A stretch of DNA of 34,822 bases from Terriglobia bacterium (GCA_035712365.1 DASTAW010000061.1:1-34822), one strand, 5' to 3'; shown: positions 1-9,386, counted from the first letter of the stretch. Notes: generated from the letters alone by a model not told the origin. Made by a program: numbers and translations.

Positions 1-384
1 TGGGAGAAGAGGGCGGGGGGCCTATCTACCCAACAGGCTCGCGGCACATCGCCGGGCCTCAGCGCAGATCGGCCTTCCCGCCAGAACAAGCCCTTGGCCT
101 CAGAGATTTTTACCAGCCCGGCATCAAGATACAAGCGCAGAGGCTGTGCTGTCGAGACTCTGCGGCTCTTGATTGGGTACCCAGCAAAAAGCCGCAAAAT
201 TTCAAACAGGCAATACTCTGCGCTACCGGTGGCGTGGAAATTGGGCGTCCGCATACGTTGCAAAAGCAGCGACGCATGCGCGACCCGTCAGTCCTGTGAT
301 CGCATAGATTCCAGACCGCGGAACGTATGCGCGACCCGTCTTGACCATTTATTTAGCCAAGCCGATTCTTGGACAGATTGACTA
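1..384. other. Left-edge region without a recognisable gene
   Basis: I see no credible coding sequence here. The one open frame on the plus strand (94-381) is rich in Arg, Ser and Cys, has no SD sequence and resembles no family I know. The stretch lies downstream of the minus-strand ferritin-like gene and contains short direct and inverted repeats, listed separately. It could be a decayed intergenic region or the outer part of a gene beyond the edge. Confidence 0.5.
251..340. repeat. Short direct and inverted repeats
   Basis: The 14-mer ATGCGCGACCCGTC occurs at 276-289 and again at 327-340, 51 bases apart. The 9-mer GCATACGTT at 251-259 is the exact inverse of AACGTATGC at 322-330. The direct copies and the inverted pair overlap at the right-hand copy. 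No function is evident; they could be protein-binding sites or remnants of a small palindromic repeat family. Confidence 0.45.
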
Positions 385-1518
385 TTACTGATTTCCTCGT
401 CTTCCGGCTTTATCCGCGTCCTCTGCCAAGTCGGACAGAGTAGCGAAAAACTCCTGGGACTGGCCGCGGAAAAGCCCCATATCGGTCAAGAACCTCGCCA
501 CCCCCATCGCCACTCCTGCCGTCTCCGTGGGGCGAATGATCGAACAGACGGGAAGAGACCGGCTGATGAAGGGGCATGGCTCAGGCATGATGAGATTGGT
601 TTGGAAATCTTCGCCGCCGAATGGCGGAGAATTCAGGTCTGGAAAGGTGACGGACACATGGGTCACTGGATCCACTGCCGTGACCTGAGGCGCATTGCCA
701 GCTTTATCGTGCCAGGTCTGAAAATGCGCTGTTTCGGTGGGGCCGATGCTGAGCACAATCCGCAAAACCTCCGGGTCTGTTACACGCTGGGCCAGCGAAG
801 GGTAGAGGCTGGTGCCGCCTTGTTCAATAGTCGGGAAGTGGAAGGCCGCGGTGTTGGCGATGGCCTGAAGGAAGTTGGCATCAGCCGTATCATCATCCGT
901 CCTCGGAATGGCCGTATGCGTCCCCACCGCCAGGGTTGGAATCGCTTGCGGGAATGTGTCACCGAAATCGGGATTCTTGGTGCGGCTGCGGTACCGGGTC
1001 CACCAACTGGTGTCAACAGTGAGTTGAGTCAGGTTGGTTATGCGCAACGTTTTGCTGGATCCCGTCGCTAAGCTGCCCTGCAAAGTCTTGAAACGATCGA
1101 GATTCACGGGATCCGCACCCTTGGATACTAAGTAAGCGTTGAGGAAGTTTTGATGAGTGAACTCGTCTTCGGTGTTATCGTGAATGTATTGCGCCATGTC
1201 CGTGTCCAGCACGGTTAATGCAGAGGTATAGGCTTGGTTCCCGCTCCCCCCGGGGACCTCGTTGTCCTGGATGCCTCCGAGTTCGTTATATTGAACCCAA
1301 AAGTCTGTCTCGAGAATCTCGGCCGCAGCCAGGAATCTCAAGATTGAAGCATCTCCTGGAGTGAGTTGACCGCTTTTTTCTTCCGGGCCCCCTTGCGCGA
1401 ACGATGAGCTTCGGGGCAGAAGGCTTGCTGTGGTTGCCATACCGGCGACCGCCAGTCCTTTCCTAAAGAACGAGCGCCGGCTTATTGATGTCCTTCTTGC
1501 ATTCAGAGTGTTTCGCAT
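385..1518 (-). CDS. Tat-exported ferritin-like domain protein
   Basis: Predicted 377-residue exported protein of the ferritin-like (Ferritin_2) type, a four-helix bundle expected to carry a di-iron or related metal centre. Residues 12-35 form a twin-arginine signal (SRRSFFRKG followed by a hydrophobic Ala-rich stretch), so it is probably folded with cofactor before export. Candidate metal ligands are E67/E70 in helix 1, an ExxH at E119-H122 (DEFTHQNF) and a second ExxH near the C-terminus (GPTETAHFQTW), as expected for this fold. The start is well supported: GGAGGAGG lies four bases upstream of the ATG. The protein is longer than a minimal ferritin; the middle and C-terminal parts have no domain I recognise. 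The gene stands alone, and its downstream side faces the left edge. Its substrate is unknown; related acidobacterial proteins are often annotated only as ferritin-like. Confidence 0.85.
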   Translation of the reverse strand: MRNTLNARRTSISRRSFFRKGLAVAGMATTASLLPRSSSFAQGGPEEKSGQLTPGDASILRFLAAAEILETDFWVQYNELGGIQDNEVPGGSGNQAYTSALTVLDTDMAQYIHDNTEDEFTHQNFLNAYLVSKGADPVNLDRFKTLQGSLATGSSKTLRITNLTQLTVDTSWWTRYRSRTKNPDFGDTFPQAIPTLAVGTHTAIPRTDDDTADANFLQAIANTAAFHFPTIEQGGTSLYPSLAQRVTDPEVLRIVLSIGPTETAHFQTWHDKAGNAPQVTAVDPVTHVSVTFPDLNSPPFGGEDFQTNLIMPEPCPFISRSLPVCSIIRPTETAGVAMGVARFLTDMGLFRGQSQEFFATLSDLAEDADKAGRRGNQ

Positions 1519-1841
1519 AAAACCTCCTCCATAAGTCTTTCATCTTCGCAAGAAAAAAAATGTCATGGAGATGTGCACAGATTGTGAAATGTTTATGTCT
1601 TGGCGAGCGATGAACCGGGCTCCATACAAGGGGGCGGCAGGCGAACGTACTAGGGCTTTGTCCGAGGAAACGGTTTACCGCATCCAGCACCGTCACGAGT
1701 GCTCTGCTACATTGGGACCCCAACGAAAAATTTACTGGACTCTCGCAGCGTCTGTGGGCTTCAGATTCTGCGGCTCTTTGGCCGCGGGGCGGGTGGCGCA
1801 ACGTTGACTTTTAATATCTGCCATCGGCGAAGCTGAGCCGG

Positions 1842-1868
1842 TTTCTTCTCTGTGGCCTCTGTGGTTAA
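1842..1868. repeat. Degenerate dispersed repeat (TCTGTGG-type)
   Basis: The core CTCTGTGGCCTCTGTGGTT is an imperfect tandem of TCTGTGG units. From memory, this kind of phrase recurs in intergenic regions of many environmental bacterial genomes, including Acidobacteria. A related but diverged copy in the opposite orientation follows the gene at 32254-33078. Bases 1905-1955 continue with a second degenerate piece (GGCGCAAAAGCACCGAG). Function unknown. Confidence 0.4.
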
Positions 1869-2047
1869 ACGCTCGAACCCAGAGCGCATGCAAGGAGAGC
1901 CTCGGTGTCATCTGTGTTGAAGCCCTTCACGGCGCAAAAGCACCGAGAAAGCCATGAGTTGAACGACAATGATCGGACCGGCATATCGCAAGAAACTCAG
2001 GTAGCGCGAGGTATGCAGCAGCGCTGCGCCAAAAAGAACACAGCAGA

Positions 2048-2190
2048 TTATTCTCCACCTTGCGGGATCAGAATGATGCGCACGGCGCCATCCTCGTTGT
2101 CCGTCGCCGCTCGCCGTCGAGCGCTCGAGAACCCGGTAGCCCGGAGATTCCAGACGTCGAAATCGCCGGTGGGATTCAAAGCTCTTCGCG
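2048..2190 (-). other. Coding-like remnant or small dispersed element
   Basis: Reading the minus strand leftwards to a TAA at 2048-2050 gives a short frame ending TDNEDGAVRIILIPQGGE, preceded by TGDFDVWNLRATGFSS. It has protein-like composition, but I see no proper start or SD sequence and do not recognise a family. It may be the 3' end of a decayed gene or a mobile repeat that happens to be open in one frame. Confidence 0.25.
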
Positions 2191-2345
2191 GCTCTTGATG
2201 GCCTCCTTTGATAGGCTATCAACCGACCGGAGTGGCCAAAATGGGACGCATGGGATTTTCCTTCCAGAAATTCTAAATTTTGTAACTTGTTGATAATAAA
2301 TACATTGATTTCAGCGTTAAACCGCAAAAGCGAAGGTTTTAAAAA

Positions 2346-2376
2346 TTGTGTGTACTTCTGGCACAGCGGGTAGAAT
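2346..2376 (+). promoter_or_regulatory. Candidate promoter of the GH20 gene
   Basis: A good -10-like hexamer TAGAAT (2371-2376) follows a weak -35-like TTGTGT (2346-2351) with a long 19-base spacer. Transcription from here would give a leader of about 190 bases before the TTG start at 2570. The long spacer makes this tentative. Confidence 0.25.
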
Positions 2377-2569
2377 TTGCAGGGTCACGATGATCCGCTG
2401 CATCGAGGCCGCGCAATCGAGGCCGGATTGCTACAGGAACGTTATGGGCCGCGGCACCTCTGGACACCGAAGGCTCCCATTTGCATTCGGGTAGCGGCTG
2501 GGTGTATGTTTGTCGGTCTTGCCGGAAAGAATTTTGGAAGCCGGGATAAATCCATCGGAGGGGACTACC

Positions 2570-4636
2570 TTGATCATCCGCCGCTTTATCGTCTTACTTG
2601 CGCTGTGCTTTGGCTGCTGGCCGCTTGTCGCGGCCGAACTGCCGCTTTCTCCTTACCCGCAGCAAGTCTCCGCGAATACCGGAGAATTTACTATCACGAA
2701 TAGCGTGGTTATCGATGCCAGCAGCAACGATGCTGACGACCGCTTTGCCGCCACGCTGCTCGCGGACGATTTGAAGTCCATTGACGGTGTCGAAGCCACC
2801 GTCTCGGACCGCGCCTCGGGGTCGCCGCGCATCGTTCTGGCGCGCACCGAATCCCGCGAAGGGGCCCGCATCCTTGAACGCGCGGGAGTAAAGTTTCCTT
2901 CGCAGGCCGATGAGGAAGGCTACGTGATCTCGGTGACGGACCGCGAGGCCGACGTTGTGGCCAAGAGCGCAGCCGGCGTGTTTTACGGCGTCCAGACGTT
3001 GCGCCAGTTGTTCCATCCGGGTGAGGGCGCCGGCTCCGCGCAATGCCCCGCCATAACGATCAGCGACTGGCCTGCCATGCGCTGGCGGGGAGTGAGCATC
3101 GACATCAGCCGCGGTCCGTTCCCAACTCTCACTTCCATGAAACGTGAAATTGATCTTCTCGCTCAGTACAAGATCAACCTCTACTCGCCTTACCTGGAAA
3201 ATATGTTTGACTACCCAAGTCTGCCGCTGGCCGGAGAACCGGGCGGGGCGCTCACGCCGCAGGAGGCAACCGAATTGGTCGCCTATGCAAAGCAACGCCA
3301 CATGATCGTTCTGCCTGAACAGGAATCATTCGGGCATCTGCATCTGCTGCTGGAAAACGAAGAGTTCCAGAACATGGCCGAGCTTCCCTACGGCACGGTG
3401 TTGTCACCGATAGTCCCGGAGTCTTACCAGTTCATTGGCAAGATGTTTGCCGACCTCAACCAGTATTTCCCGGGGCCTTTTTTCCACATTGGAGCCGATG
3501 AGACTTACGAACTCGGCCAGGGGCGCACCAAGGACCTTGTGGACAAAGAAGGTTACTCGAAGGTGTACGTGGATTATCTGCGCAAGATTGATGACGTGCT
3601 CAAACCCTATCACCGCAAAGTTCTTTTCTGGGGCGATATGGGCGTCCGCCATCCGGAGGACTTGAAAGATCTGCCCAAAGACATGATCGCCGTGCCCTGG
3701 GATTATTCACCCCGCAAGTCCTATGCAAACCAGATCAAGCCCTTTCGCGATGTCGGCCTTGAAACATGGGTCGCGCCGGGCGTGAGCAACTGGAGCCGAA
3801 TCTTCCCGGATTATGCCGAGGCTTTGCCCAACATCCGGCAATTTGTAACGGACGGAAAAAATCTGGGCGCCACAGGGGTCCTCAATACCACGTGGATGGA
3901 TGACGGAGAGGGCATGGTGAACTTCACCTGGTATGGCCTTGCCTACGGCGCCGCTCAGAGCTGGCAGACCACCGTGGACGACCAGCAGTTCTCAAACGCC
4001 TGGGACTGGGCTTTCTATCGGGCCGACGGCCACGACTTTTCAAACGAAGTCAACACGCTGACGCAGATCCATGAGGCGCTGCAGAGCGCTATCCACCGGG
4101 ATGGCAACGACAGCCTGACATGGATCGATGCGATGAGCCCGCAGGGCCAGAAATTCTATGCCGGGTGGCAACCGACTGCCCATCAGATCCGCATGCTGGC
4201 GGAAAACGTGATCTCGAGCGTCCGCGAGCATCGCGCGGAAGCGCGCCGCAATTCCGACCTGCTGAACTATGTGGAATTCTCCGCGCGGAGGTTCGATTTC
4301 CTGGGACAGAAGGCAATCTACTCAAAGGAAATCACCGACCGCTATGCAGAGGCCCAGGCGAATACTGGAGATCGAACCCAGGGGTTTCGCAGCTTACGCC
4401 AGATCAGCCAGCCCATGCAGGACATGATGCATCGGACGTCTCTGCTTCGCGCGGAGTATGAAAAGCTCTGGCAGGGGGAAAACCGGCCCTATTATCTGAA
4501 TAACATCTTGAACCGGTACGACGCTGAATACGATCGCTGGCGGGACCTGGCGGACCGCATGCGCGAGATCGGAATGGCCTTCCGCACCACGCACAAGCTT
4601 CCGCCGCTGGTCCAGTCCGACAGTTCCTCAAATTAA
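2570..4636 (+). CDS. Exported GH20 beta-N-acetylhexosaminidase
   Basis: Family 20 glycoside hydrolase, about 688 residues, predicted to remove terminal GlcNAc/GalNAc from chitin- or peptidoglycan-derived oligosaccharides outside the cytoplasm. I place the start at TTG 2570 rather than the upstream ATG at 2510: GGAGGGG (2557-2563) sits six bases before it, and translation then begins directly with a signal peptide ([14 protein letters not shown], cleavage after VAA). Residues about 25-150 form the usual GH20b-type N-domain. The catalytic barrel starts near [11 protein letters not shown] and contains HIGADET with the paired acid/base residues D310-E311, plus later WGD and [10 protein letters not shown] segments that line GH20 sites. 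The roughly 190 residues after the barrel are mostly helical and I do not recognise them. It is monocistronic and converges on the transposase just downstream. Confidence 0.93.
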   Translation: MIIRRFIVLLALCFGCWPLVAAELPLSPYPQQVSANTGEFTITNSVVIDASSNDADDRFAATLLADDLKSIDGVEATVSDRASGSPRIVLARTESREGARILERAGVKFPSQADEEGYVISVTDREADVVAKSAAGVFYGVQTLRQLFHPGEGAGSAQCPAITISDWPAMRWRGVSIDISRGPFPTLTSMKREIDLLAQYKINLYSPYLENMFDYPSLPLAGEPGGALTPQEATELVAYAKQRHMIVLPEQESFGHLHLLLENEEFQNMAELPYGTVLSPIVPESYQFIGKMFADLNQYFPGPFFHIGADETYELGQGRTKDLVDKEGYSKVYVDYLRKIDDVLKPYHRKVLFWGDMGVRHPEDLKDLPKDMIAVPWDYSPRKSYANQIKPFRDVGLETWVAPGVSNWSRIFPDYAEALPNIRQFVTDGKNLGATGVLNTTWMDDGEGMVNFTWYGLAYGAAQSWQTTVDDQQFSNAWDWAFYRADGHDFSNEVNTLTQIHEALQSAIHRDGNDSLTWIDAMSPQGQKFYAGWQPTAHQIRMLAENVISSVREHRAEARRNSDLLNYVEFSARRFDFLGQKAIYSKEITDRYAEAQANTGDRTQGFRSLRQISQPMQDMMHRTSLLRAEYEKLWQGENRPYYLNNILNRYDAEYDRWRDLADRMREIGMAFRTTHKLPPLVQSDSSSN

Positions 4637-4637
4637 G

Positions 4638-5948
4638 GCGCTTCTGGCTACTTAGTGGGTGAAGGTGCCAATTCCAGACCTCCGCAGTGGAAGTAAATCG
4701 CATTAATGAAGTTCTGTTTATTGCGGAATCCTCGCGCTGTGTATTTTACCCACTGGATTTTGGCGTTGATGGATTCGCTGGCAGCATTCGTGATCTGATG
4801 CCGCAAGTAGGTAATGATGTTCTCGAAGCGGCGCTTCAACATGGCGGCCACGTCCTTCATGGGCTGCAGTCGGCTACGCACCGCCCACTGATACCACCAC
4901 TGAAAATGTTTGCGAGCCCGCTTCTCATACACGTAGTTGTACAGCGCCATGGCGGTTTCCTTCAGCGCCCAAGCCCGCGCCGTCTTCAAATCGCTTTGCT
5001 TCAACTTCGCAAATTCTCGCCGCTGCTCCTGATCCATCCTCGCAGGATCTCGCAGCCAGTCGTATTTGGTTCCCTTCAACCGCTCATCCCCCCTCCGCGT
5101 TTAGGTCCTTGTGTTTGCGGCGCCGCACTCGATCCACCGCTTCTCCCAGATGCTTGGCGATGTGAAATTTATCGAACACAATCTTCTTTTCGCCGTCTTC
5201 TACATGATCGAGCACGGAGCTGATATACGAGTCCCACATGTCCATGGCCACGGCTTGAATGCTGGCTCGCGGCTCAGCCGTAATCGTCGACCAAAATCCG
5301 TCCAAACTCTTCTGCTCTCGATCCTCGGCCACATACAGCACGCGATTGTGCTCCAGGTCATTGACCCGTGTCAGGTACTTGCGTCCTTTGCGGAAAGCCT
5401 TTTCATCCACTCCCAACTGCGGCATCTCTTCTGCCTGCCGCCGTGCTAAACCGCGCTTGACGGCCCGCTCCATAATGCCGTGAATCTCGTCCCAGGCCAG
5501 CCGCAATTGTTCCCCCACCGCCTTCCGGCTCGCGTGTTTCAGCCATGCAATCGCCAGTCCCTCAAACAGCGCGGTGAAATGGCTGCCCGCCTCCGCCCAC
5601 GGCAGCTGCACCACCCGTATCCCATGCTCGGGACATTGGCTGCGCGGCGGCGCGGCATGCAGAATGGTCTGATACTGGCAGGTATCCAGATGGCGCCATT
5701 GCCGCTCTGCTTGATGATCATAGAGCGGGCTGGGTCTGCCGCATTCGGCACACGCCCACTCTAGATTTGCTTGATGGGTGAGATAAACGTGCACCTCTCC
5801 CTGTTTCAGTTGTAGTTCCACGCGCTCCACCTGCCAGGGAGCTTCAATGCCTAGGATGCGTCGGTACAGTTCGTGATCTTGCATACATACAGAGATGTTG
5901 CCACGGACCGGCGGGATCCACAGTCCATCTGCCCCAGCCAGGTGCGCT
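4638..5948 (-). mobile_element. Probable ISL3-family insertion sequence remnant
   Basis: The element encloses the broken transposase. A candidate terminal inverted repeat pairs GCGCTTCTGGCT (4638-4649) with AGCCAGGTGCGC (5936-5947), 10 of 12 bases matching. I find no clear 8-bp target duplication beside these ends, so the boundaries are uncertain. The left end lies within a few bases of the GH20 stop, so the insertion spared that gene. Confidence 0.4.
4648..5884 (-). pseudogene. ISL3-family transposase, frameshifted
   Basis: DDE transposase of the ISL3 family, interrupted by one extra base. Starting at ATG 5884 (MQDHELYRRILGIEAPW), the N-part carries a zinc-finger (CAECG at residues 45-49 and a later C/H pair) and the first two catalytic aspartates, D160 in GVDEKAF and D215 in AVAMDMWDSY. 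The frame stops at 5084, just after HKDLNAEGG. Removing one G from the six-G run (C6 on the plus strand, 5088-5093) restores HKDLNAEGDERLKGTKYDWL and continues to the final segment with the catalytic glutamate (NAASESINAKIQ, E370), ending at 4648. The repaired product is 411 residues, normal for the family. The shift is an inactivating mutation, a sequencing/assembly error, or much less likely programmed slippage, which is not typical of ISL3. Confidence 0.9.
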
Positions 5949-5976
5949 CGGAAGCCTGCGTCCATCCTGCTATACT
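5948..5976 (+). promoter_or_regulatory. Candidate extended -10 promoter for the glycosyltransferase
   Basis: TGCTATACT (5968-5976) is an extended -10 element with hexamer TATACT. The -35 position 17 bases upstream is weak (TCGGAA). Transcription would start near 5983, giving a leader of about 65 bases to the ATG at 6049. It sits at the edge of the IS, so the element could have placed or altered this promoter. Confidence 0.4.
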
Positions 5977-6048
5977 GGGCCTTCCTCTTGGGGTCGTGCC
6001 CAGAGGAAGATCCAAGGCCGATACGCTGGCAATCTGGAGCAAGCGAGG

Positions 6049-7635
6049 ATGATGGCGGAGTCGCAGCCGCAAATGGCGGGTGGCACGGTAGAGAGCCGTG
6101 ACGAAAGGCACCCGTTTCCGATGCTGGGCGCGACCACGATTGTACTCCTGATTGCCGCATGCAAGCTGGTGGTGCATTTGTACTCGGGACACAGGTATGG
6201 GTACCTCGGTGACGAGTTGTACTACCTGGCCTGCAGCCGTCATCTCGCTTGGGGCTATGTCGATCAGCCGCCGCTGATCGCGATGATTGCCTGGGCGGTG
6301 CGGCATACGCTGGGTCAGTCGCTGCTCGCGATTCGATTTTTGCCGGCGCTCGCTGGGTCGGTGGAGGTTGTGCTAACCGCGCTGATTGCGCGCGAACTCG
6401 GTGGGGGGCGCTTCGCGCAGGTACTTGCGGCGATTACCACGCTCACTGCGCCCGGCATTCTCGGGTTGAACAGCATCTTCACGATGAATGCGTTCGAGCC
6501 ACTGTTCTGGATGACCTGCGCGTATCTCGTGATTCGCATCATCAAAACGGGAAATGAGGGGCTGTGGATTTGGTTCGGCGTGGTCGCGGGCATCGGTCTC
6601 GAGAACAAGTACTCGATGATGATCTTCGGCGCTGGGATTGTCCTCGGACTACTGCTCACGAACCAACGGAAGCTGCTCGCGAATCGGTGGTTATGGATTG
6701 GTGGGGTGGTCGCGTTTGTGATTTTTGCGCCGAATCTCTGGTGGAATGTTCGGCACCACTTTCCATTTCTCGAATTGCAGGCCAACATTCGACGCAGCGG
6801 GCGGGACGTGCCGTTGGGCTTCTTCAGTTTCTTCGGCCAGGAAATTGGTGCGATGAACCCGTTGACCGCGCCCGTGTGGCTGGCAGGCCTGTGGTTTTTC
6901 TTGTTCGCGGAGCAAGGGAAGAGATTTCGCGCGCTGGGCTGGGCCTGGGTGTTTACGGCGGGCGTGATTGTTACGATGAGTCCGCGCGTGTATTACCTCT
7001 TTCCCGCCTTTCCGCTGGTGTTTGCCGCCGGCAGCGTCCTGTGGGAAATGTGGCTGGAGGCGCGGCCGCGAAGGTGGGTGCGAGTGGCCTACCCGGCACT
7101 GATGATCGCGGCGGGCGCGATTCTTGCGCCGCTTGCCACGCCGGTGCTGCCGGTCGAAACGTACATTCGCTACACGCGCGCGTTGCACCTCTCGTCGCCT
7201 GCAAGTGAGACGCACAAGCTGGGCCCCTTGCCGCAGCTTTATGCGAGCGAGTTTGGCTGGCCGGAAATGGTCGCGACGGTGGCGCGTGTTTACAACAGTT
7301 TGCCGCCGGATGTTCGAGCGAAGACGGCGATCTTTGCCCAGAACTATGGCCAAGCCGGCGCGATCGATCTCTTCGGGCCGAAATATGGATTGCCGTGGGC
7401 GATCAGCGGTCACCAAAGCTATTTCCTGTGGGGACCGCGCGATTACACGGGCGAAAGTATGATCGTCATGGATGATAGCCAAGAGCGCCTCGAGCAACTG
7501 TTTGCGAGCGTGCAGAAGGTCGCGAGCGTGTACCACCCATACTCGATGCCGTACGAGCATTCCGGCGTGTTCTATTGCCGAGGGCTCAAGCAGCCGTTGA
7601 AGGAATTGTGGCCGCAGCTGAAGCACTGGGACTGA
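6049..7635 (+). CDS. ArnT/PMT-like membrane glycosyltransferase (GT39/GT83 class)
   Basis: Integral membrane glycosyltransferase of the PMT_2 (dolichyl-phosphate-mannose mannosyltransferase-like) group, 528 residues. It is predicted to transfer a sugar from a polyprenyl-phosphate donor to a lipid or protein on the outer face of the inner membrane. After the first membrane helix (MLGATTIVLLIAACKLVV) comes the hallmark first periplasmic loop YGYLGDELYYLACSRHL followed by GYVDQPPLIA; the D-E pair is the usual catalytic/metal-binding site. About ten further hydrophobic segments follow to residue 370, and the last 150 residues are a soluble C-terminal domain. GGAG (6036-6039) precedes the ATG by nine bases; the second ATG at 6052 is an alternative. 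It is transcribed away from the transposase and alone. Acceptor and sugar cannot be read from sequence. Confidence 0.88.
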   Translation: MMAESQPQMAGGTVESRDERHPFPMLGATTIVLLIAACKLVVHLYSGHRYGYLGDELYYLACSRHLAWGYVDQPPLIAMIAWAVRHTLGQSLLAIRFLPALAGSVEVVLTALIARELGGGRFAQVLAAITTLTAPGILGLNSIFTMNAFEPLFWMTCAYLVIRIIKTGNEGLWIWFGVVAGIGLENKYSMMIFGAGIVLGLLLTNQRKLLANRWLWIGGVVAFVIFAPNLWWNVRHHFPFLELQANIRRSGRDVPLGFFSFFGQEIGAMNPLTAPVWLAGLWFFLFAEQGKRFRALGWAWVFTAGVIVTMSPRVYYLFPAFPLVFAAGSVLWEMWLEARPRRWVRVAYPALMIAAGAILAPLATPVLPVETYIRYTRALHLSSPASETHKLGPLPQLYASEFGWPEMVATVARVYNSLPPDVRAKTAIFAQNYGQAGAIDLFGPKYGLPWAISGHQSYFLWGPRDYTGESMIVMDDSQERLEQLFASVQKVASVYHPYSMPYEHSGVFYCRGLKQPLKELWPQLKHWD

Positions 7636-7907
7636 AGAGCCCTCATCGGGAAGGCATCAAAGCGTTAAATCCTGGGAGTGCGGGGCAAAGCCCCAGTTCG
7701 CTTCCCACTAAAAAGCCGGAATTCCCCCAATTAATGAGGATTGCATAATAGAGTGACGGACTTCCCTAGGGCCGATCCCGCCAAGCGGGACCGGCCCTGA
7801 AAATTGCCGCCGGGACGGCGGCGCTACAAACGATCTTGTCACCATATTTTGTAATCCTCGGTAGGGACCGTTTGGGTAAAACCTCAACAGAAAATCGGTG
7901 ACCCCGA
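7636..7907. repeat. Hairpin-rich convergent intergenic spacer
   Basis: Between two convergent genes lie three clear inverted repeats. GGGGC-AAA-GCCCC is at 7682-7694. A 14-bp stem with a CAA loop and one mismatch (AGGGCCGATCCCGC against GCGGGACCGGCCCT) is at 7768-7798. GCCGCC-GGGAC-GGCGGC is at 7806-7822, followed by GCTACAAA. None has a clear T-run, so they are not textbook intrinsic terminators, although the long stem could stop transcription from both sides. The last one resembles, from memory, a phrase common in acidobacterial intergenic regions, which suggests REP-like dispersed palindromes. Confidence 0.6.
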
Positions 7908-9386
7908 CTAAGCCAGCAGCTTGTTAACAACGTTGCCGGCCACATCCGTCAGGCGGAAGTCACGGCCCTGGAAGCGGTAGGTGAGTTTGGTGTGGTCGAT
8001 GCCCATCAGGTGAAGAATCGTCGCGTGCAAGTCGTGGACATCGATAGGATCGGCGATGGGATTGTAACCCAGCTCATCGGTTTCGCCGAGGGTCGTGCCG
8101 CCTTTGAATCCGCCGCCCGCAACCCATATGGAAAAGGCGCGCGGATGGTGGTCGCGGCCCAGGAACTTGGAGTTGTTGCGGCCCTCATTCATCGGCGTGC
8201 GCCCAAATTCTCCGCCCCACACCACAACCGTGGAATCGAGCAATCCGCGCTGCTTCAGGTCTTTGATCAATGCCGTCGCGGCGCGGTCCGTCTCGCGGCA
8301 GAGCTGCGGCAGGCGGTTGATGATGTCATCGTGCGAAGAGGTCCCGTGGTTGTCCCAGCCGCGGTGATAGAGCTGGACAAACCGCACGCCGCGCTCGACG
8401 AGCCGCCGCGCCAGCAGGCAGTTGTTGGCGAATGACGCCTGCCCGGGTTTGGTGCCGTACATTTCCTGAATTTGCTGCGGCTCCTTGCTGATGTCCATCA
8501 GATCGGGGACACTCGATTGCATGCGATAGGCCATTTCGTAGGAGTGAATTCGCGTGACGATCTCCGGGTCGCCCATGCTTTTCAGGTGCAGTTCGTTCAG
8601 GTCCTTGATGGCGTCGAGCGACTGCCGCCGCACTTCAGGGCTGACGCCGTCGGGATTGGTCAGGAAAAGCACCGCGTCGCCCTGTGACCGGAACTGCACC
8701 CCCTGGTATACGGTGGGTAGAAAGCCGCTGCCCCAGCAGGCCTTGCCGCCGTCGGGCTCATTCTCGCCGGAGGTCAATACGACGAAGCCGGGAAGGTCTT
8801 GCGCTTCAGTGCCCAGGCCGTAGGTCATCCAGGCGCCCATGCTCGGCCGGCCGACTATCTGGAAACCGGTGTTCATAAAGATTTGCGCCGGGGCATGATT
8901 AAACTGTGTGGTATGGATTGATTTAACGATGGTGATGTCATCGGCGATCTCACCGAGGTAAGGAAAGAGCTCTGAGATTTCCTGTCCCGACTTTCCCCAC
9001 TTCTTGAATTCGTAGGGCGAGCCCAGCAGCCGCGGTTTTCCCTTGATGAACGCGAACTTCTCACCCTGCATCAGCGAATCGGGAACATGCTCGCCATCGA
9101 GTTCCTGAAGTTTGGGCTTGTAGTCCAGCAGGTCAACCTGCGATGGAGCGCCGGCCATAAAGAGATAGATGATGCTTTTAGCCTTCGCCGGAAACATGGG
9201 CGGCCTCGGCGCCAGCGGGTCTGCCGCTTTTCCGGGAGAAAAATCCAGGCCGCCGGCCAGCAGGGAGGAATTGAGCAGTCCCGTCAACGCCGCCGCTCCG
9301 ATGCCAAATCCTGCCTGCCGAAAGAAGTGCCGCCGCGTTACAGCGCGTATTGCGTCATCAAATGAGTTCAAATGATTTTCCTTCAT
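7908..9386 (-). CDS. Tat-exported DUF1501 protein
   Basis: DUF1501 family protein (alkaline phosphatase/sulfatase-like fold), 492 residues from the ATG at 9386. That start is preferred over codons further upstream because AGGT lies about seven bases before it, the product then begins with a Tat signal ([18 protein letters not shown]), and it avoids overlap with the upstream gene. Typical family segments are visible: [20 protein letters not shown] near the start of the mature domain, the central [11 protein letters not shown] and [14 protein letters not shown], and the C-terminal [20 protein letters not shown] and [12 protein letters not shown], which carry the conserved Asp/His/Glu residues. 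It lies 44 bases downstream of the PSD1 cytochrome gene on the same strand, the standard pairing in Planctomycetes, Verrucomicrobia and Acidobacteria. The biochemical activity of the pair is not established. Confidence 0.92.
   Translation of the reverse strand: MKENHLNSFDDAIRAVTRRHFFRQAGFGIGAAALTGLLNSSLLAGGLDFSPGKAADPLAPRPPMFPAKAKSIIYLFMAGAPSQVDLLDYKPKLQELDGEHVPDSLMQGEKFAFIKGKPRLLGSPYEFKKWGKSGQEISELFPYLGEIADDITIVKSIHTTQFNHAPAQIFMNTGFQIVGRPSMGAWMTYGLGTEAQDLPGFVVLTSGENEPDGGKACWGSGFLPTVYQGVQFRSQGDAVLFLTNPDGVSPEVRRQSLDAIKDLNELHLKSMGDPEIVTRIHSYEMAYRMQSSVPDLMDISKEPQQIQEMYGTKPGQASFANNCLLARRLVERGVRFVQLYHRGWDNHGTSSHDDIINRLPQLCRETDRAATALIKDLKQRGLLDSTVVVWGGEFGRTPMNEGRNNSKFLGRDHHPRAFSIWVAGGGFKGGTTLGETDELGYNPIADPIDVHDLHATILHLMGIDHTKLTYRFQGRDFRLTDVAGNVVNKLLA

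Larger units (their letters stand above)
1519..2569. other. Roughly 1 kb intergenic region between divergent genes
   Basis: No convincing gene. Open frames on both strands lack SD sequences and family resemblance. The region holds a degenerate dispersed repeat (1842-1868), a short minus-strand coding-like remnant (2048-2190), the 12-bp perfect palindrome TCGAGCGCTCGA (2117-2128) and an AT-rich tract (about 2265-2350) that probably includes the upstream promoter region of the GH20 gene. The last 190 bases form the putative GH20 leader. Confidence 0.5.

Noticed and set aside
94-381. 95-codon plus-strand frame at the left edge
   Set aside because: No SD sequence, no hydrophobic or domain pattern, and it contains the short repeats at 276-340.
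2594-3301. Long minus-strand open frame opposite the GH20 gene
   Set aside because: Antisense to a clear GH20 catalytic domain, Arg-rich, no SD sequence; a by-product of high GC.
4629-4636. Target-site duplication beside the ISL3 element
   Set aside because: The eight bases outside the left candidate end do not match those outside the right one.
6691-7626. 311-codon minus-strand frame opposite the glycosyltransferase
   Set aside because: Shadow of the membrane protein, very Arg/His-rich, no start signal.
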